From Pseudarthrobacter naphthalenicus (GTDB lineage Bacteria; Actinomycetota; Actinomycetes; Actinomycetales; Micrococcaceae): DNA of 64,000 bases. The first letter of the stretch is position 1. The number at the start of each line of letters is the position of its first letter. The stretch spans positions 62,001 through 126,000 of the forward strand of contig NZ_JARESG010000004.1 in NCBI RefSeq assembly GCF_029076445.1. Direction: 5' to 3'. Below, piece after piece: positions 56,817 through 64,000 of the stretch. A program made the position numbers and the translations under genes. Below the pieces are notes generated by a model, which had not been told where the DNA came from, did no database searches, and saw nothing but the letters and a program-made list of their open reading frames with translations.

Positions 56817-57425
56817 GTGACTTTTCTTGAACCTCTCACCCTGACCGGCAGGCACGTCATCCTCGAGCCCTTGGCCCACGATCACCACGACGGGCTCGTG
56901 GAGGCGGCACGCGATGGTGAGCTGTGGAAGCTCTGGTACACCTCCGTTCCCGGGCCCGAGGAGATGACCGAGGAGATTGACCGTCGGCTGGCGGCGCAGG
57001 AGCAGGGTGCCATGCTGCCGTTCACCACCCGGCTCATCGATCCGGCCACGGGGGCTGCGGGCCGGATCATCGGCATGACCACCTACTGCAACATCGACGC
57101 CGCCACACCCCGCGTGGAGATCGGCTACACCTGGAATGCCGCCTCCGTTCACGGCACCGGCACCAACCCGGATTCGAAGCTGCTGCTGTTGAGCCATGCC
57201 TTCGACACCGTGGGCTGCGCGGCCGTGGAGTTCCGGACGCACTGGATTAACCACCAGTCCAGGGAGGCCATTGCCAGGCTCGGTGCGAAGCAGGACGGCG
57301 TGCTGAGAAGCCACCGCCGGACCAACGACGGGGTTCTCCGGGACACCGTGGTGTTTTCCATCCTGGAGCACGAGTGGCCCATGGTGCGGAACGGTCTCGA
57401 ACACAGGCTCGCCAAGCACCCGTAG
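56817..57425 (+). CDS. GNAT-family acetyltransferase (RimJ/RimL-like)
   Basis: The 202-residue product (GTG start) matches the RimL/GNAT type: L-T-G-R-H-V-I-L-E-P-L-A at the N-terminus, I-G-M-T-T-Y and V-E-I-G-Y-T-W in the core, and the H-W-I-N-H-Q-S-R-E-A-I-A-R-L-G-A-K-Q-D-G motif near residue 140. It may acetylate a ribosomal protein N-terminus or an amine. The last codons lie within the terminator stem. Confidence 0.82.
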   Translation: MTFLEPLTLTGRHVILEPLAHDHHDGLVEAARDGELWKLWYTSVPGPEEMTEEIDRRLAAQEQGAMLPFTTRLIDPATGAAGRIIGMTTYCNIDAATPRVEIGYTWNAASVHGTGTNPDSKLLLLSHAFDTVGCAAVEFRTHWINHQSREAIARLGAKQDGVLRSHRRTNDGVLRDTVVFSILEHEWPMVRNGLEHRLAKHP

Positions 57426-57440
57426 GGGTGCTTGGCGAGC
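57407..57440. terminator. Bidirectional terminator including the stop codon
   Basis: The 15-base arm GCTCGCCAAGCACCC (57407-57421) pairs perfectly with 57426-57440 around the loop GTAG. The arm carries the last codons of the GNAT gene, and the loop supplies the stop codon. It lies between two convergent genes and should end both. Confidence 0.8.
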
Positions 57441-57453
57441 TGGTTAAGAGTCG

Positions 57454-58305
57454 CTAGGGCGTATACGCGCCAGCGGCGCTCAGCGCGGTGAAGTAGGCCT
57501 GGTAGCCCTTAGCGTTCGGGTGGAAGTTATCACTAAGCACAGGGCTACCGAGATTTATCCACGGGTCAGGTGTCAAAACGCCATGCCCTGCGAAAGCCTT
57601 TCTGACGTCGACGTAGTCCACATTGATTCCGCCGCCGATGGCGGCGGTGGTGGCCGCGGCGGCGATGGTTCCGTCGAGGTTGTTGGCCAGTTCAGTGGCT
57701 TGGTAGGTGAACACAGCTAGTGCGTCGGTCCGCCCTCCCGCGATGGGATCGAAGAGATAGGGGTAGCCGGTCACGACAATCCGCGCGTTGGGAGCGGCAG
57801 CGTGCACGCTCTGGATCATCGAAAGCACGTCGGCGTACAGTTGCCCGCTGGTGAGCTGGGCTTCCGCGTAGGCGCTGGCAGCCTGACACGCCGGACCTGC
57901 CGCGGTACTTCCAAAGGCGACGGCCCCGCAATAGGAAACGAGATTCCCAAAACCGAGGTTGTTGCCGCCGGCAGTGATGGTCACGAGCCCGGTCTTCCTG
58001 TTCAGCTGGCCGAGCTGACTGTTCACCACGTCCTGGGTCGTCTTGCCGCTGCACGCAGCGTTGGAGGCGAACTTAACGGATTTGAGCTCGTCCGCAAGTT
58101 CGGAGTAGGCATTCTCACTCCGGAAACATCCGTCCAAGTACGGGCCGGCTCCCTGCCCGGCGGCGTAGGAGTCTCCCAGGGCAACGTAGTAATTGATTTT
58201 GGCCACGGCCTCGGCAGGGCCTGCTGCAAATCCCAGAACCATGGTCAGGGTGGCGAGGCCGGCTGCAAGAGCCGCGCGCCGCCGTCGTACTGTTGTTGTT
58301 GCCAT
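57454..58305 (-). CDS. Secreted SGNH/GDSL hydrolase
   Basis: The 283-residue product (ATG 58305, after TGAGGGGAAAT) has a signal peptide (residues 1-33). The SGNH blocks are visible: V-A-L-G-D-S-Y-A-A-G (Ser nucleophile), G-G-N-N near residue 120, and the final D-N-F-H-P-N (Asp/His). It acts outside the cell as a lipase or esterase. A paired disulphide pattern (Cys in D-G-C-F, N-A-A-C and others) matches the secreted Streptomyces-type family. Confidence 0.9.
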   Translation of the reverse strand: MATTTVRRRRAALAAGLATLTMVLGFAAGPAEAVAKINYYVALGDSYAAGQGAGPYLDGCFRSENAYSELADELKSVKFASNAACSGKTTQDVVNSQLGQLNRKTGLVTITAGGNNLGFGNLVSYCGAVAFGSTAAGPACQAASAYAEAQLTSGQLYADVLSMIQSVHAAAPNARIVVTGYPYLFDPIAGGRTDALAVFTYQATELANNLDGTIAAAATTAAIGGGINVDYVDVRKAFAGHGVLTPDPWINLGSPVLSDNFHPNAKGYQAYFTALSAAGAYTP

Positions 58306-58505
58306 CGGATTTCCCCTCAGAGTGATCAATTGGACGAGCGGCACAAGCGGGTAATGGTTACCGTACGCCCCATGCACCCCACCCGTCACTGGGGGGCTGT
58401 ACTCGACTTTCCAGGTGCCCGACTACGCAGGGCTACGGGCATCGGCGCATGCAGCCGGAAGCGGCATTGTGGTTAGCTGTGCGAGTGGAGAAACGAGGGG
58501 ATCCC

Positions 58506-59201
58506 GTGGGCTGGGACGGGGCGGCTAATGCCTGGCGCGTTGCCGGCGGCGTCTACCGCATGGGCCGGCGCGAGTGGCTCACCGAAGCCGGGTGGCAGCA
58601 GGCGTACGACGACGGCGTCCGCACCGTGGTGGATCTGCGTCACCCCCGCGAGGCGCTGCGCCGGGACACGGACCCGGTGGTTGCCGATCACGCGTTTGCC
58701 GGCATGAACATTGTCATCGCCCCCACTGAAGAACCCGATGATCCTCGGTTCACCGCCGTCTGCGGGCCCTACCTCAACGATCCGGCCCACTACCTGCATA
58801 ATGTCAGGCTCTACCCGCAGAAAATTGTTGCCGTTTTCCGTGCCGTGGCTGCTGCCGCGGCAGGGGCGGTGGTCATTCACTGCGCGGCCGGGCGGGACCG
58901 CAGCGGTCTGGTGGCGGCCATGATCCAGGATCTTGCCGGCCACCCCGACCAGCGCATCGCCGACGGGTACGCACAGGCCGCCCGCGGAATCAACGAGCGC
59001 TACCGCACGCACGGTCCGCCGCACGCGCGCGAACGCTACCTGCCCGACGCCGATCTGGCGCCGCTGCTGGAAGAGCGGGGCCGGGCCGTGGTGACGTTCG
59101 TCCGCGAACTGGACAGCCGGGCATTCCTGCTGCAGAACGGGCTGTCCCCGCAAGAAATCGGTTCCATTGAGCACCTCGCCGCCGGGCAGGTACCCTTGTG
59201 A
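58506..59201 (+). CDS. Tyrosine-phosphatase-like protein
   Basis: The 231-residue product (GTG 58506 behind CGAGGGGATCCC) has the catalytic P-loop H-C-A-A-G-R-D-R-S-G (near residue 125) and a N-terminal part V-D-L-R-H-P-R-E-A-L typical of the bacterial lipid/protein tyrosine phosphatase (PTPB/MptpB-like) group. It would dephosphorylate a protein or a phosphoinositide in the cytoplasm. A longer frame from 58449 is possible but has no ribosome binding site. Confidence 0.83.
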   Translation: MGWDGAANAWRVAGGVYRMGRREWLTEAGWQQAYDDGVRTVVDLRHPREALRRDTDPVVADHAFAGMNIVIAPTEEPDDPRFTAVCGPYLNDPAHYLHNVRLYPQKIVAVFRAVAAAAAGAVVIHCAAGRDRSGLVAAMIQDLAGHPDQRIADGYAQAARGINERYRTHGPPHARERYLPDADLAPLLEERGRAVVTFVRELDSRAFLLQNGLSPQEIGSIEHLAAGQVPL

Positions 59202-59305
59202 CCTAAGTGGCCAGTGTGACAGATGGTGACGGTGCCATGAGAAAGAGGTACCGCTCATGGGCGCAGTGGGCGTAATTGGGCGGGACGAGCGGAACGGCTA
59301 TCCGA

Positions 59306-61483
59306 ATGAAACGAGTTTTTGCGGCAGGAACAGTGGCCGGCCTGGCTTTTGCCCTGGGATTCGGCGTTGTCCCGGCCGTGGCCGTCCCGGGAGCGGCCGT
59401 TTCGGAAACCACCACGTCCACCGTCAGCGTTCCCCCGGCTGACCGTCCCTCAGCCGGACCGTCCGATGTCGGCCTCTCGGAAGCGCTGCTTCATGATCTG
59501 GGCATGAGCCTTGCGGAGTTCAACGCCGCGGGGGAACTTGGCCGCCGGGCAGCCGACGCCCTCAAGACCCTGCAGGTGGTTCCCGGCTTTGTGGGCCTCA
59601 GCCTGAAGGACGGCGGAATCCTGGTCCGGGGTACCGGCCCCGCCCTTCAGTCCGCGGTGGATGAGCTAAACCAACCGGGCCCGTCAGCCTTTGTGCTGGT
59701 TGCGCCAACACCTGTTGAACCCGCCGCACAGACCTCTCCGGCGGCCGACGCCGCCCCGTCCACCTCGAAGGCCAGCGCCCCGTCCGAGGTTCAGCCCGAA
59801 CCCGCTCCTTCCGCGCCGGAGCTGGTGGCAAAAAATATTGATCAGCTGTTTCAGGCCTACGTGAGCGATGTGGGGACCCGGGGCCTTCAGGCCGTGGCCT
59901 ACACGGACGGCCACTTTGTGATCCGCACGGGTTCCGTGAATACGCCGGAATCTGACGTTCCCGCCACGTCCGGCGACCTGTCGTCCCCGGCGGGGACCGC
60001 CCGGGCACAGGCCAGCGCCGGCAAACTGACCCCTGCCCAGTTCGTGTCCCGCTACGCCAATGTCCGGCTTGAGAAGGGCGCTTCCGTCAAAACCGAGGAC
60101 GATGTTCTCGGTGGCCAGGGCTATTTTCTCGACAATACGGCCAAGTGCTCCACGGGGTTCAGCGCGTTCGGTCCCAGAGGACTTCCGCTGGTCCTCACGG
60201 CCGGGCACTGCACTCAGGACGGTGCGGCCAAGCTCACCGGCCTTGAGCCGCTCAGCTGGGCTGCGGCTGGTGGCAGCACTACGCCGGTCCCGTGGCCGCT
60301 GCCTGCGCTGGCTCCGCTCGGCAATTTCGGGTTCAGCCAATTCGGCGGGCCGAACAACGCCGCGGCAACGGCGGGCGGATCCGTGGTGGGCACCGACATC
60401 GCAGTCGTCAAGGACATTGCCACCGGCCTCAATCCACAGCCGGCAGCCACAACCTGGGGAGCTGCCAGGACCCCGGATTCCGTCAAGATTGTAGGGACCA
60501 AAGCGCCTGTACAGGGCGATCCCGTGTGCCGGTCCGGACGGACAACAGGGTGGAAGTGCGGCGTCATTGATTCCATCGCGATCGTGATGATGCCGGGGTC
60601 CAAGAGTGTGCCGCCCGACTATGACAACGACCTGCGTCCCGTGCGCGCCTTTGACTCATCCTCCGTCACCTCGGCCGGCGGTGATTCCGGCGGCCCCTGG
60701 ATCAGCGGCAACTATGCGGTGGGCACGCACACGGGAGCGGAGACTCTCGGGTCCACTCAGAAGCGGGCCATCGCGGCCACCCTCGAGGACTCCCTGGCCA
60801 GCATCCCCGGGGGAGCCCAGCTGGAAGTTTTCCTCAACAAGCCCACGGTCACCTCGCCTGCCCCGGGGGCAACGTTCGACGCCGGCCAAACCGTCACCGG
60901 CATGGTGGCGGCCGCTCCCGCCTCGGCAGTCGCGGCCGGCTCACAGGTCAAGGTCACCGTGGCGGGGAAAGCGCCCTTCCAGGTGCCCGTGAACGCCAAG
61001 GGGGCATGGTCCTTTACCGCCCCCACCGGTTCGGGGCCGCTGCGGTTCAAAGCCGAGACCGTCAACGGATTCAGTGCATCGGGAGCCGCGGAGTTCCAGT
61101 TCGCCGCAGTGCCTGTAACAGTTGTCCCGGCTATCCCGCCGGTGGCCCCGCCGGCCGCTGTTCCTCCTTCTGCAACACAGGCAGATCCGCCCGCCGTTGT
61201 TCCGCCGGCCGGGACTGCGCCGGTTCCGCCTGCCGCAACCCCGGCTGACCCGCCTGCCGCAACCCCTGCGGAGGTGCCCGCCGTGAAAGCGGCGCCGGCG
61301 CCCGCAGCCGGTGCCGCCGTCGTCGTCCTTCCACTGGGAGCCGAACAACCCGCAACCCTGGCCAGTACAGGGGCCTCCGGGCTCTTCCTGGCCGCCGGTC
61401 TGGCGGCAGCCGCCCTCGTCGTTGGCGGGGTTCTGTTGATGGTGCTCCGGCGCCGGAAGCGGGAGCGCCCAACCTCACGGTAA
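59306..61483 (+). CDS. Sortase-anchored S1-family serine protease
   Basis: The 725-residue product (ATG 59306) has a signal peptide (residues 1-35), a prodomain-like part, and a chymotrypsin-like domain with catalytic triad His301 (T-A-G-H-C), Asp364 (G-T-D-I-A-V-V) and Ser461 (G-G-D-S-G-G-P). A bacterial Ig-like domain (about 505-615), a Pro/Ala-rich spacer, and a wall-anchoring signal (L-A-S-T-G, from residue 685; then a hydrophobic helix and a basic tail R-R-R-K-R) follow. It should be exported and fixed to the cell wall by a class E-type sortase. Confidence 0.88.
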   Translation: MKRVFAAGTVAGLAFALGFGVVPAVAVPGAAVSETTTSTVSVPPADRPSAGPSDVGLSEALLHDLGMSLAEFNAAGELGRRAADALKTLQVVPGFVGLSLKDGGILVRGTGPALQSAVDELNQPGPSAFVLVAPTPVEPAAQTSPAADAAPSTSKASAPSEVQPEPAPSAPELVAKNIDQLFQAYVSDVGTRGLQAVAYTDGHFVIRTGSVNTPESDVPATSGDLSSPAGTARAQASAGKLTPAQFVSRYANVRLEKGASVKTEDDVLGGQGYFLDNTAKCSTGFSAFGPRGLPLVLTAGHCTQDGAAKLTGLEPLSWAAAGGSTTPVPWPLPALAPLGNFGFSQFGGPNNAAATAGGSVVGTDIAVVKDIATGLNPQPAATTWGAARTPDSVKIVGTKAPVQGDPVCRSGRTTGWKCGVIDSIAIVMMPGSKSVPPDYDNDLRPVRAFDSSSVTSAGGDSGGPWISGNYAVGTHTGAETLGSTQKRAIAATLEDSLASIPGGAQLEVFLNKPTVTSPAPGATFDAGQTVTGMVAAAPASAVAAGSQVKVTVAGKAPFQVPVNAKGAWSFTAPTGSGPLRFKAETVNGFSASGAAEFQFAAVPVTVVPAIPPVAPPAAVPPSATQADPPAVVPPAGTAPVPPAATPADPPAATPAEVPAVKAAPAPAAGAAVVVLPLGAEQPATLASTGASGLFLAAGLAAAALVVGGVLLMVLRRRKRERPTSR

Positions 61484-61546
61484 CCCGCAAGTGATGGAGC
61501 AACGGGCGCGCCCAGGCGTAAGATCGTCCCCGTAGGAGGTGGCGAA

Positions 61547-61954
61547 ATGAACCTAGCCTTGAACACAGCCACAACCATCCTGCCGGTAGATGATGTGGCG
61601 CGCGCCCATAGTTTTTACACTGAAAAATTGGGCCTCCCGCTCCGCGGAACGACAGAGGATGGAAGCGAGTTACTCGGTGCCGATGGCGGCCCGACGCTGC
61701 AGCTGAAGCCAGTCTCGGATGGCAAACATTCCGAGCACACCGCCCTCAGCTTTGAGGTGCGCGACATTGAGCGGACCGTTCAGGACATGGAAGCCAGAGG
61801 CGTCCGGTTCCAGGACTACAACCTGCCCAACCTGAAGACCGAAAACCATATCTGCACCACGGATTCCGAGAAGTGCGCCTGGTTCATGGACACCGAACAC
61901 AACATCCTGTGCGTCCACGAAACCCTGCGGGCCGAGGCCGACTACCAGCTGTGA
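61547..61954 (+). CDS. VOC-superfamily protein
   Basis: The 135-residue product begins A-T-T-I-L-P-V-D-D-V-A-R-A-H-S-F-Y, the start of a glyoxalase/bleomycin-resistance-type fold, with a second half ending W-F-M-D-T-E-H-N-I-L-C. A metal-binding pattern is partial, so the substrate is unknown. An AGGAGGTGGCGAA sequence before the ATG is a strong ribosome binding site. Confidence 0.8.
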   Translation: MNLALNTATTILPVDDVARAHSFYTEKLGLPLRGTTEDGSELLGADGGPTLQLKPVSDGKHSEHTALSFEVRDIERTVQDMEARGVRFQDYNLPNLKTENHICTTDSEKCAWFMDTEHNILCVHETLRAEADYQL

Positions 61955-61999
61955 GGCGCCGCGCAGGTGCGGCGGGCCGGTCATCAGCCGGTGCAGGTG

Positions 62000-62017
62000 T
62001 CCCGGGTCTACCCGGGA
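62000..62017. terminator. Short palindromic hairpin
   Basis: TCCCGGGT-CT-ACCCGGGA (62000-62017) is a perfect eight-base palindrome with a two-base loop, between the VOC gene and the convergent small gene. It is not followed by T residues, so it may be a weak terminator. Confidence 0.4.
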
Positions 62018-62027
62018 TTCCCCGTGC

Positions 62028-62315
62028 TCAGGCTTCCGCGCCGCCGTGGAGGCCGTCGTCGCTGCTGTCATCGGAGGGGCTGGTGCCGGTGTCGGTCAGG
62101 TCCATGTTGCCGCGCGCTTCCTCCATGGTGGGACCGCCACGCGGCACGCTGTAGGTGTCCGGGCGGATGCCGTGAATCTGTTCCTCGATCAGTGCCTGCT
62201 CCTCACTGAAACGGATGACGTTGGCCTCGTCACCGACGTCGCCGGGGCTGTCCTCCCTGAGGGTGGAGGGATCGGGAATGATGAACCCGGGGTCCGGCTC
62301 TTTGTGCTGACTCAT
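62028..62315 (-). CDS. Small acidic hypothetical protein (95 aa)
   Basis: The 95-residue product (ATG 62315, after AAGGAAGGCCGCC) is acidic and Pro/Glu/Asp-rich with no hydrophobic helix, so it is probably soluble and partly disordered. The motif P-D-P-G-F-I-I-P-D-P begins it and a Ser/Asp-rich tail ends it. Function unknown. Confidence 0.6.
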   Translation of the reverse strand: MSQHKEPDPGFIIPDPSTLREDSPGDVGDEANVIRFSEEQALIEEQIHGIRPDTYSVPRGGPTMEEARGNMDLTDTGTSPSDDSSDDGLHGGAEA

Positions 62316-62386
62316 GGCGGCCTTCCTTAGGTTGTGGCTGGCTCTGTCCCTCCACCGTAGCGCCCCGTGGTGCCGGAGAACACAAA

Positions 62387-62418
62387 AGCGGTGGACCACC
62401 CCGGGGTGGTCCACCGCT
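62387..62418. terminator. Intrinsic terminator of the MFS transporter
   Basis: A perfect 32-base palindrome (arms 62387-62402 and 62403-62418, AGCGGTGGACCACC with an effective CCGG loop) follows the MFS stop (minus strand). The minus-strand transcript runs on into a T-stretch (TTTTGTG), making this a good intrinsic terminator. Confidence 0.85.
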
Positions 62419-62450
62419 CTTCGTGACGGAGCTCGAGTGACGCAGCGCGG

Positions 62451-63803
62451 TTAGCTGGCGTTTTCCTCCAGCGTGAGGTCCCGGTCCCTGGTCTCGGGGG
62501 TCTTGATGGCCTGGAACAGGGAGATGCCCACGATGATCATCATGTAAACGGCAATGGGCCAGTAGGAATTGGTGGCCCAGGCCAGCAGGGCGGAGCAGAT
62601 GATGGGCGCGATGCCGCCGCCGAAGATGGCGGAGAACTCACGGGCAATCGCCACGCCGGCGTAGCGGTACTTGGAACCGAACAGCTCCGCGTACATGGCC
62701 GACTGGGCCGCGATGCCGCCCTCCACGGCGAAGGTGAAGCCCACGGCGTAGACCAGGGCGATCAGCCAGACGTTGCCCGTGCTGGTGAGCCAGAACGCGG
62801 GGAAGGAGAACAGGAAGAGGAACGCGAGGATAAAGACGTTCACGGGCTTCCGGCCCCAGCGGTCGGTGGCCCGTCCGGCGATGAGGGCCGCGGGGATGGC
62901 GAACAGGCCGCCCATGGCCAGCATTTGGGGGATCAGGGTCTTATCGATGTTGACGACCGAGATCAGGAAGGTGCCCAGGAACGCCTGGTAGATATACGAG
63001 TGGGCGTGTGTGCCCATGTTGATGAGGAAGACCTGGCGGAGCGGACGGCGGCCCTTCTTGAGCACCTCGGAGACGGGGGAGGCCGCCTCCACGTGCTCCT
63101 TCTTCAGCTCGGCGAAGACCGGGGATTCCTTCATGTTGCGGCGGATCAGGTAAGCCGCGATTGTCACCAGGGCGCTGGAGAGGAACACCAGACGCCAGCC
63201 CCAGGACTCGAGGTCTTCGCGCGGCAACAGCTGGACCAGGATCCACGCGCCGGAACCAAAGACGGAGCCGACGGCGGCGCCCGCCCAGACGAGCGAGGTC
63301 ATGGCACCGCGCTTGCCCTTGGGTGCAAATTCGGCGAGCAGCACCACGGCGCTGGCCATTTCGGCGCCGGCGCCGAAGCCCTGGATGAAGCGCAGGACGG
63401 TCAGCAGGATCGGAGCCAGGATGCCCACGGATTCGTAGGTGGGCAGCAGGCCCATGGCGAAGGTGGCGGTTCCCATCAGGGCCAGCGTGGCCACGAGGAC
63501 GAACTTGCGCCCGATTTTGTCGCCGTAGCGGGAGAAGAACAGGCCGCCCATGGGCCGGGCGATGAAGCCGACGGCGTAGGCGCCGAAGCTGGCGATGAAG
63601 CCGACTGCGGGGGAGACGTTGGGGAAGAACAGGGTGTTGAAGATGATGGCGGTGCCAACACCGTAAACAACCATGTCGTAGTTTTCCAGCACGGTGCCAA
63701 TGAAGCCGGCCCAGCCGGCGCGGCGCAGTTCGGTCTTGTTGACGGCCGCCGGGTGAAGCGCGCCGTGTGTCTGGGTGCCCGTAGGCGAGGGGCTTTGCGT
63801 CAT
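62451..63803 (-). CDS. MHS-family MFS metabolite/proton symporter
   Basis: The 450-residue product has twelve predicted helices and the MFS loop motif in M-G-G-L-F-F-S-R-Y-G-D-K-I-G-R-K (near residue 90) plus G-R-A-T-D-R-W-G-R-K (near residue 320). Its length and N-terminal part fit the metabolite:H+ symporter (ProP/KgtP) group, which imports carboxylates or osmolytes. The substrate is unknown. Confidence 0.87.
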   Translation of the reverse strand: MTQSPSPTGTQTHGALHPAAVNKTELRRAGWAGFIGTVLENYDMVVYGVGTAIIFNTLFFPNVSPAVGFIASFGAYAVGFIARPMGGLFFSRYGDKIGRKFVLVATLALMGTATFAMGLLPTYESVGILAPILLTVLRFIQGFGAGAEMASAVVLLAEFAPKGKRGAMTSLVWAGAAVGSVFGSGAWILVQLLPREDLESWGWRLVFLSSALVTIAAYLIRRNMKESPVFAELKKEHVEAASPVSEVLKKGRRPLRQVFLINMGTHAHSYIYQAFLGTFLISVVNIDKTLIPQMLAMGGLFAIPAALIAGRATDRWGRKPVNVFILAFLFLFSFPAFWLTSTGNVWLIALVYAVGFTFAVEGGIAAQSAMYAELFGSKYRYAGVAIAREFSAIFGGGIAPIICSALLAWATNSYWPIAVYMMIIVGISLFQAIKTPETRDRDLTLEENAS

Positions 63804-64000
63804 TGCTTTTCCTGTTCTGAGACGGCGCCCACAGCTCCGTCGACGCGGGTATTACCGTATAGCAGGAAACCAGCTTTTGGCAATCGGTTGCCCAAAGTTG
63901 CGCAAAGTTGCCAAAGGAGGGGGCGGCGGCGGCGGGGAGCACTCCCGGCGCCGCCCGGCGCAGTCCCGCCGCCGCCCAGTGCAGTCCCGCCGCCGCCCCG
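63804..64000. other. Right-hand end: MFS promoter region and GC-rich imperfect repeats
   Basis: This holds the upstream region of the MFS gene (an AT-rich stretch about 63850-63900) with a repeated CAAAGTTG element (near 63890-63915). At 63920-64000 it becomes a GC-rich tract built of imperfect GCAGTCCCGCCGCCGCCC-type repeats. No gene is seen in it. Confidence 0.6.

Noticed and set aside
59237..59275. A 12-residue basic frame (MRKRYRSWAQWA) upstream of the S1 protease
   Set aside because: It has two Trp codons but no neighbouring biosynthetic gene and no attenuator hairpin, so a leader role is unsupported.

Overview
The window reads as the chromosome of a high-GC Gram-positive bacterium of the Micrococcaceae, most like Arthrobacter or Pseudarthrobacter. 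Supporting signs are the strong G/C bias at third codon positions, many GTG starts, a 909-residue topoisomerase I with a Lys/Ala-rich tail, an actinobacterial 'helicase/secretion neighbourhood' Tad locus, a Rex regulator, and System II cytochrome c and menaquinone genes in an order that recalls the M. tuberculosis Rv0496-Rv0548c region (from memory, not searched). No rRNA, tRNA or CRISPR array was found.

1-5280: the right end of a prophage or integrative element. A chain of tiny genes overlaps by ATGA/GTGA/TAATG junctions, followed by a terminase-small-subunit-like gene, more orphan genes, a strong terminator, and a short minus-strand operon of two very small coupled genes. The element ends inside a Tad-locus gene: the DUF4244 reading frame at 5272-5400 lacks its N-terminus. 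5397-9441: TadE-like and TadF-like pilus genes, then a convergent MrfA/YprA-type DEAH helicase and a GNAT enzyme.

9611-31930: housekeeping genes. They include a TrhO-type rhodanese, a coupled lipoprotein pair, a MerR-TipAS regulator with its operator, a methyltransferase, topA, an SseB-domain gene, ppx, proC, a Ktr potassium system, acuC-like, NDH-2 with a divergent ArsR regulator, an FMN lactate dehydrogenase-type enzyme, an acetyl-xylan esterase, and a DAHP synthase behind an aromatic-rich leader peptide. An excisionase-like HTH gene, bS22, a HAD phosphatase, a glutaredoxin and rex follow. Two copies of a long palindromic repeat lie between convergent gene pairs.

31991-44304: two proline-rich four-helix membrane proteins, yceI, the cytochrome c biogenesis operon (histidine phosphatase, ResA-like, CcdA, ResB, CcsB), then a three-gene unit of unusual design: a membrane-anchored Hsp70 lacking part of its ATPase domain, a long LuxR regulator and an IniB-like protein. 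44308-50826: menaquinone genes (menA, menE, menB), a VOC protein, a CPBP protease and mntH with a metal-regulator-like palindrome.

51072-64000: an ABC-F ATPase with a possible coupled upstream frame, an amino-acid permease, a dienelactone hydrolase, CsbD, a pentapeptide-repeat protein behind a coupled Arg-rich mini-gene, DUF6480, a GNAT enzyme, a secreted SGNH hydrolase, a tyrosine-phosphatase-like protein, a sortase-anchored S1 protease, a VOC protein and an MHS-family transporter. The most unusual elements are the truncated Tad gene at the element boundary, the palindromes with co-varying arms, the aromatic attenuator-like leader, the Hsp70-LuxR-IniB unit, and several hidden coupled mini-genes.
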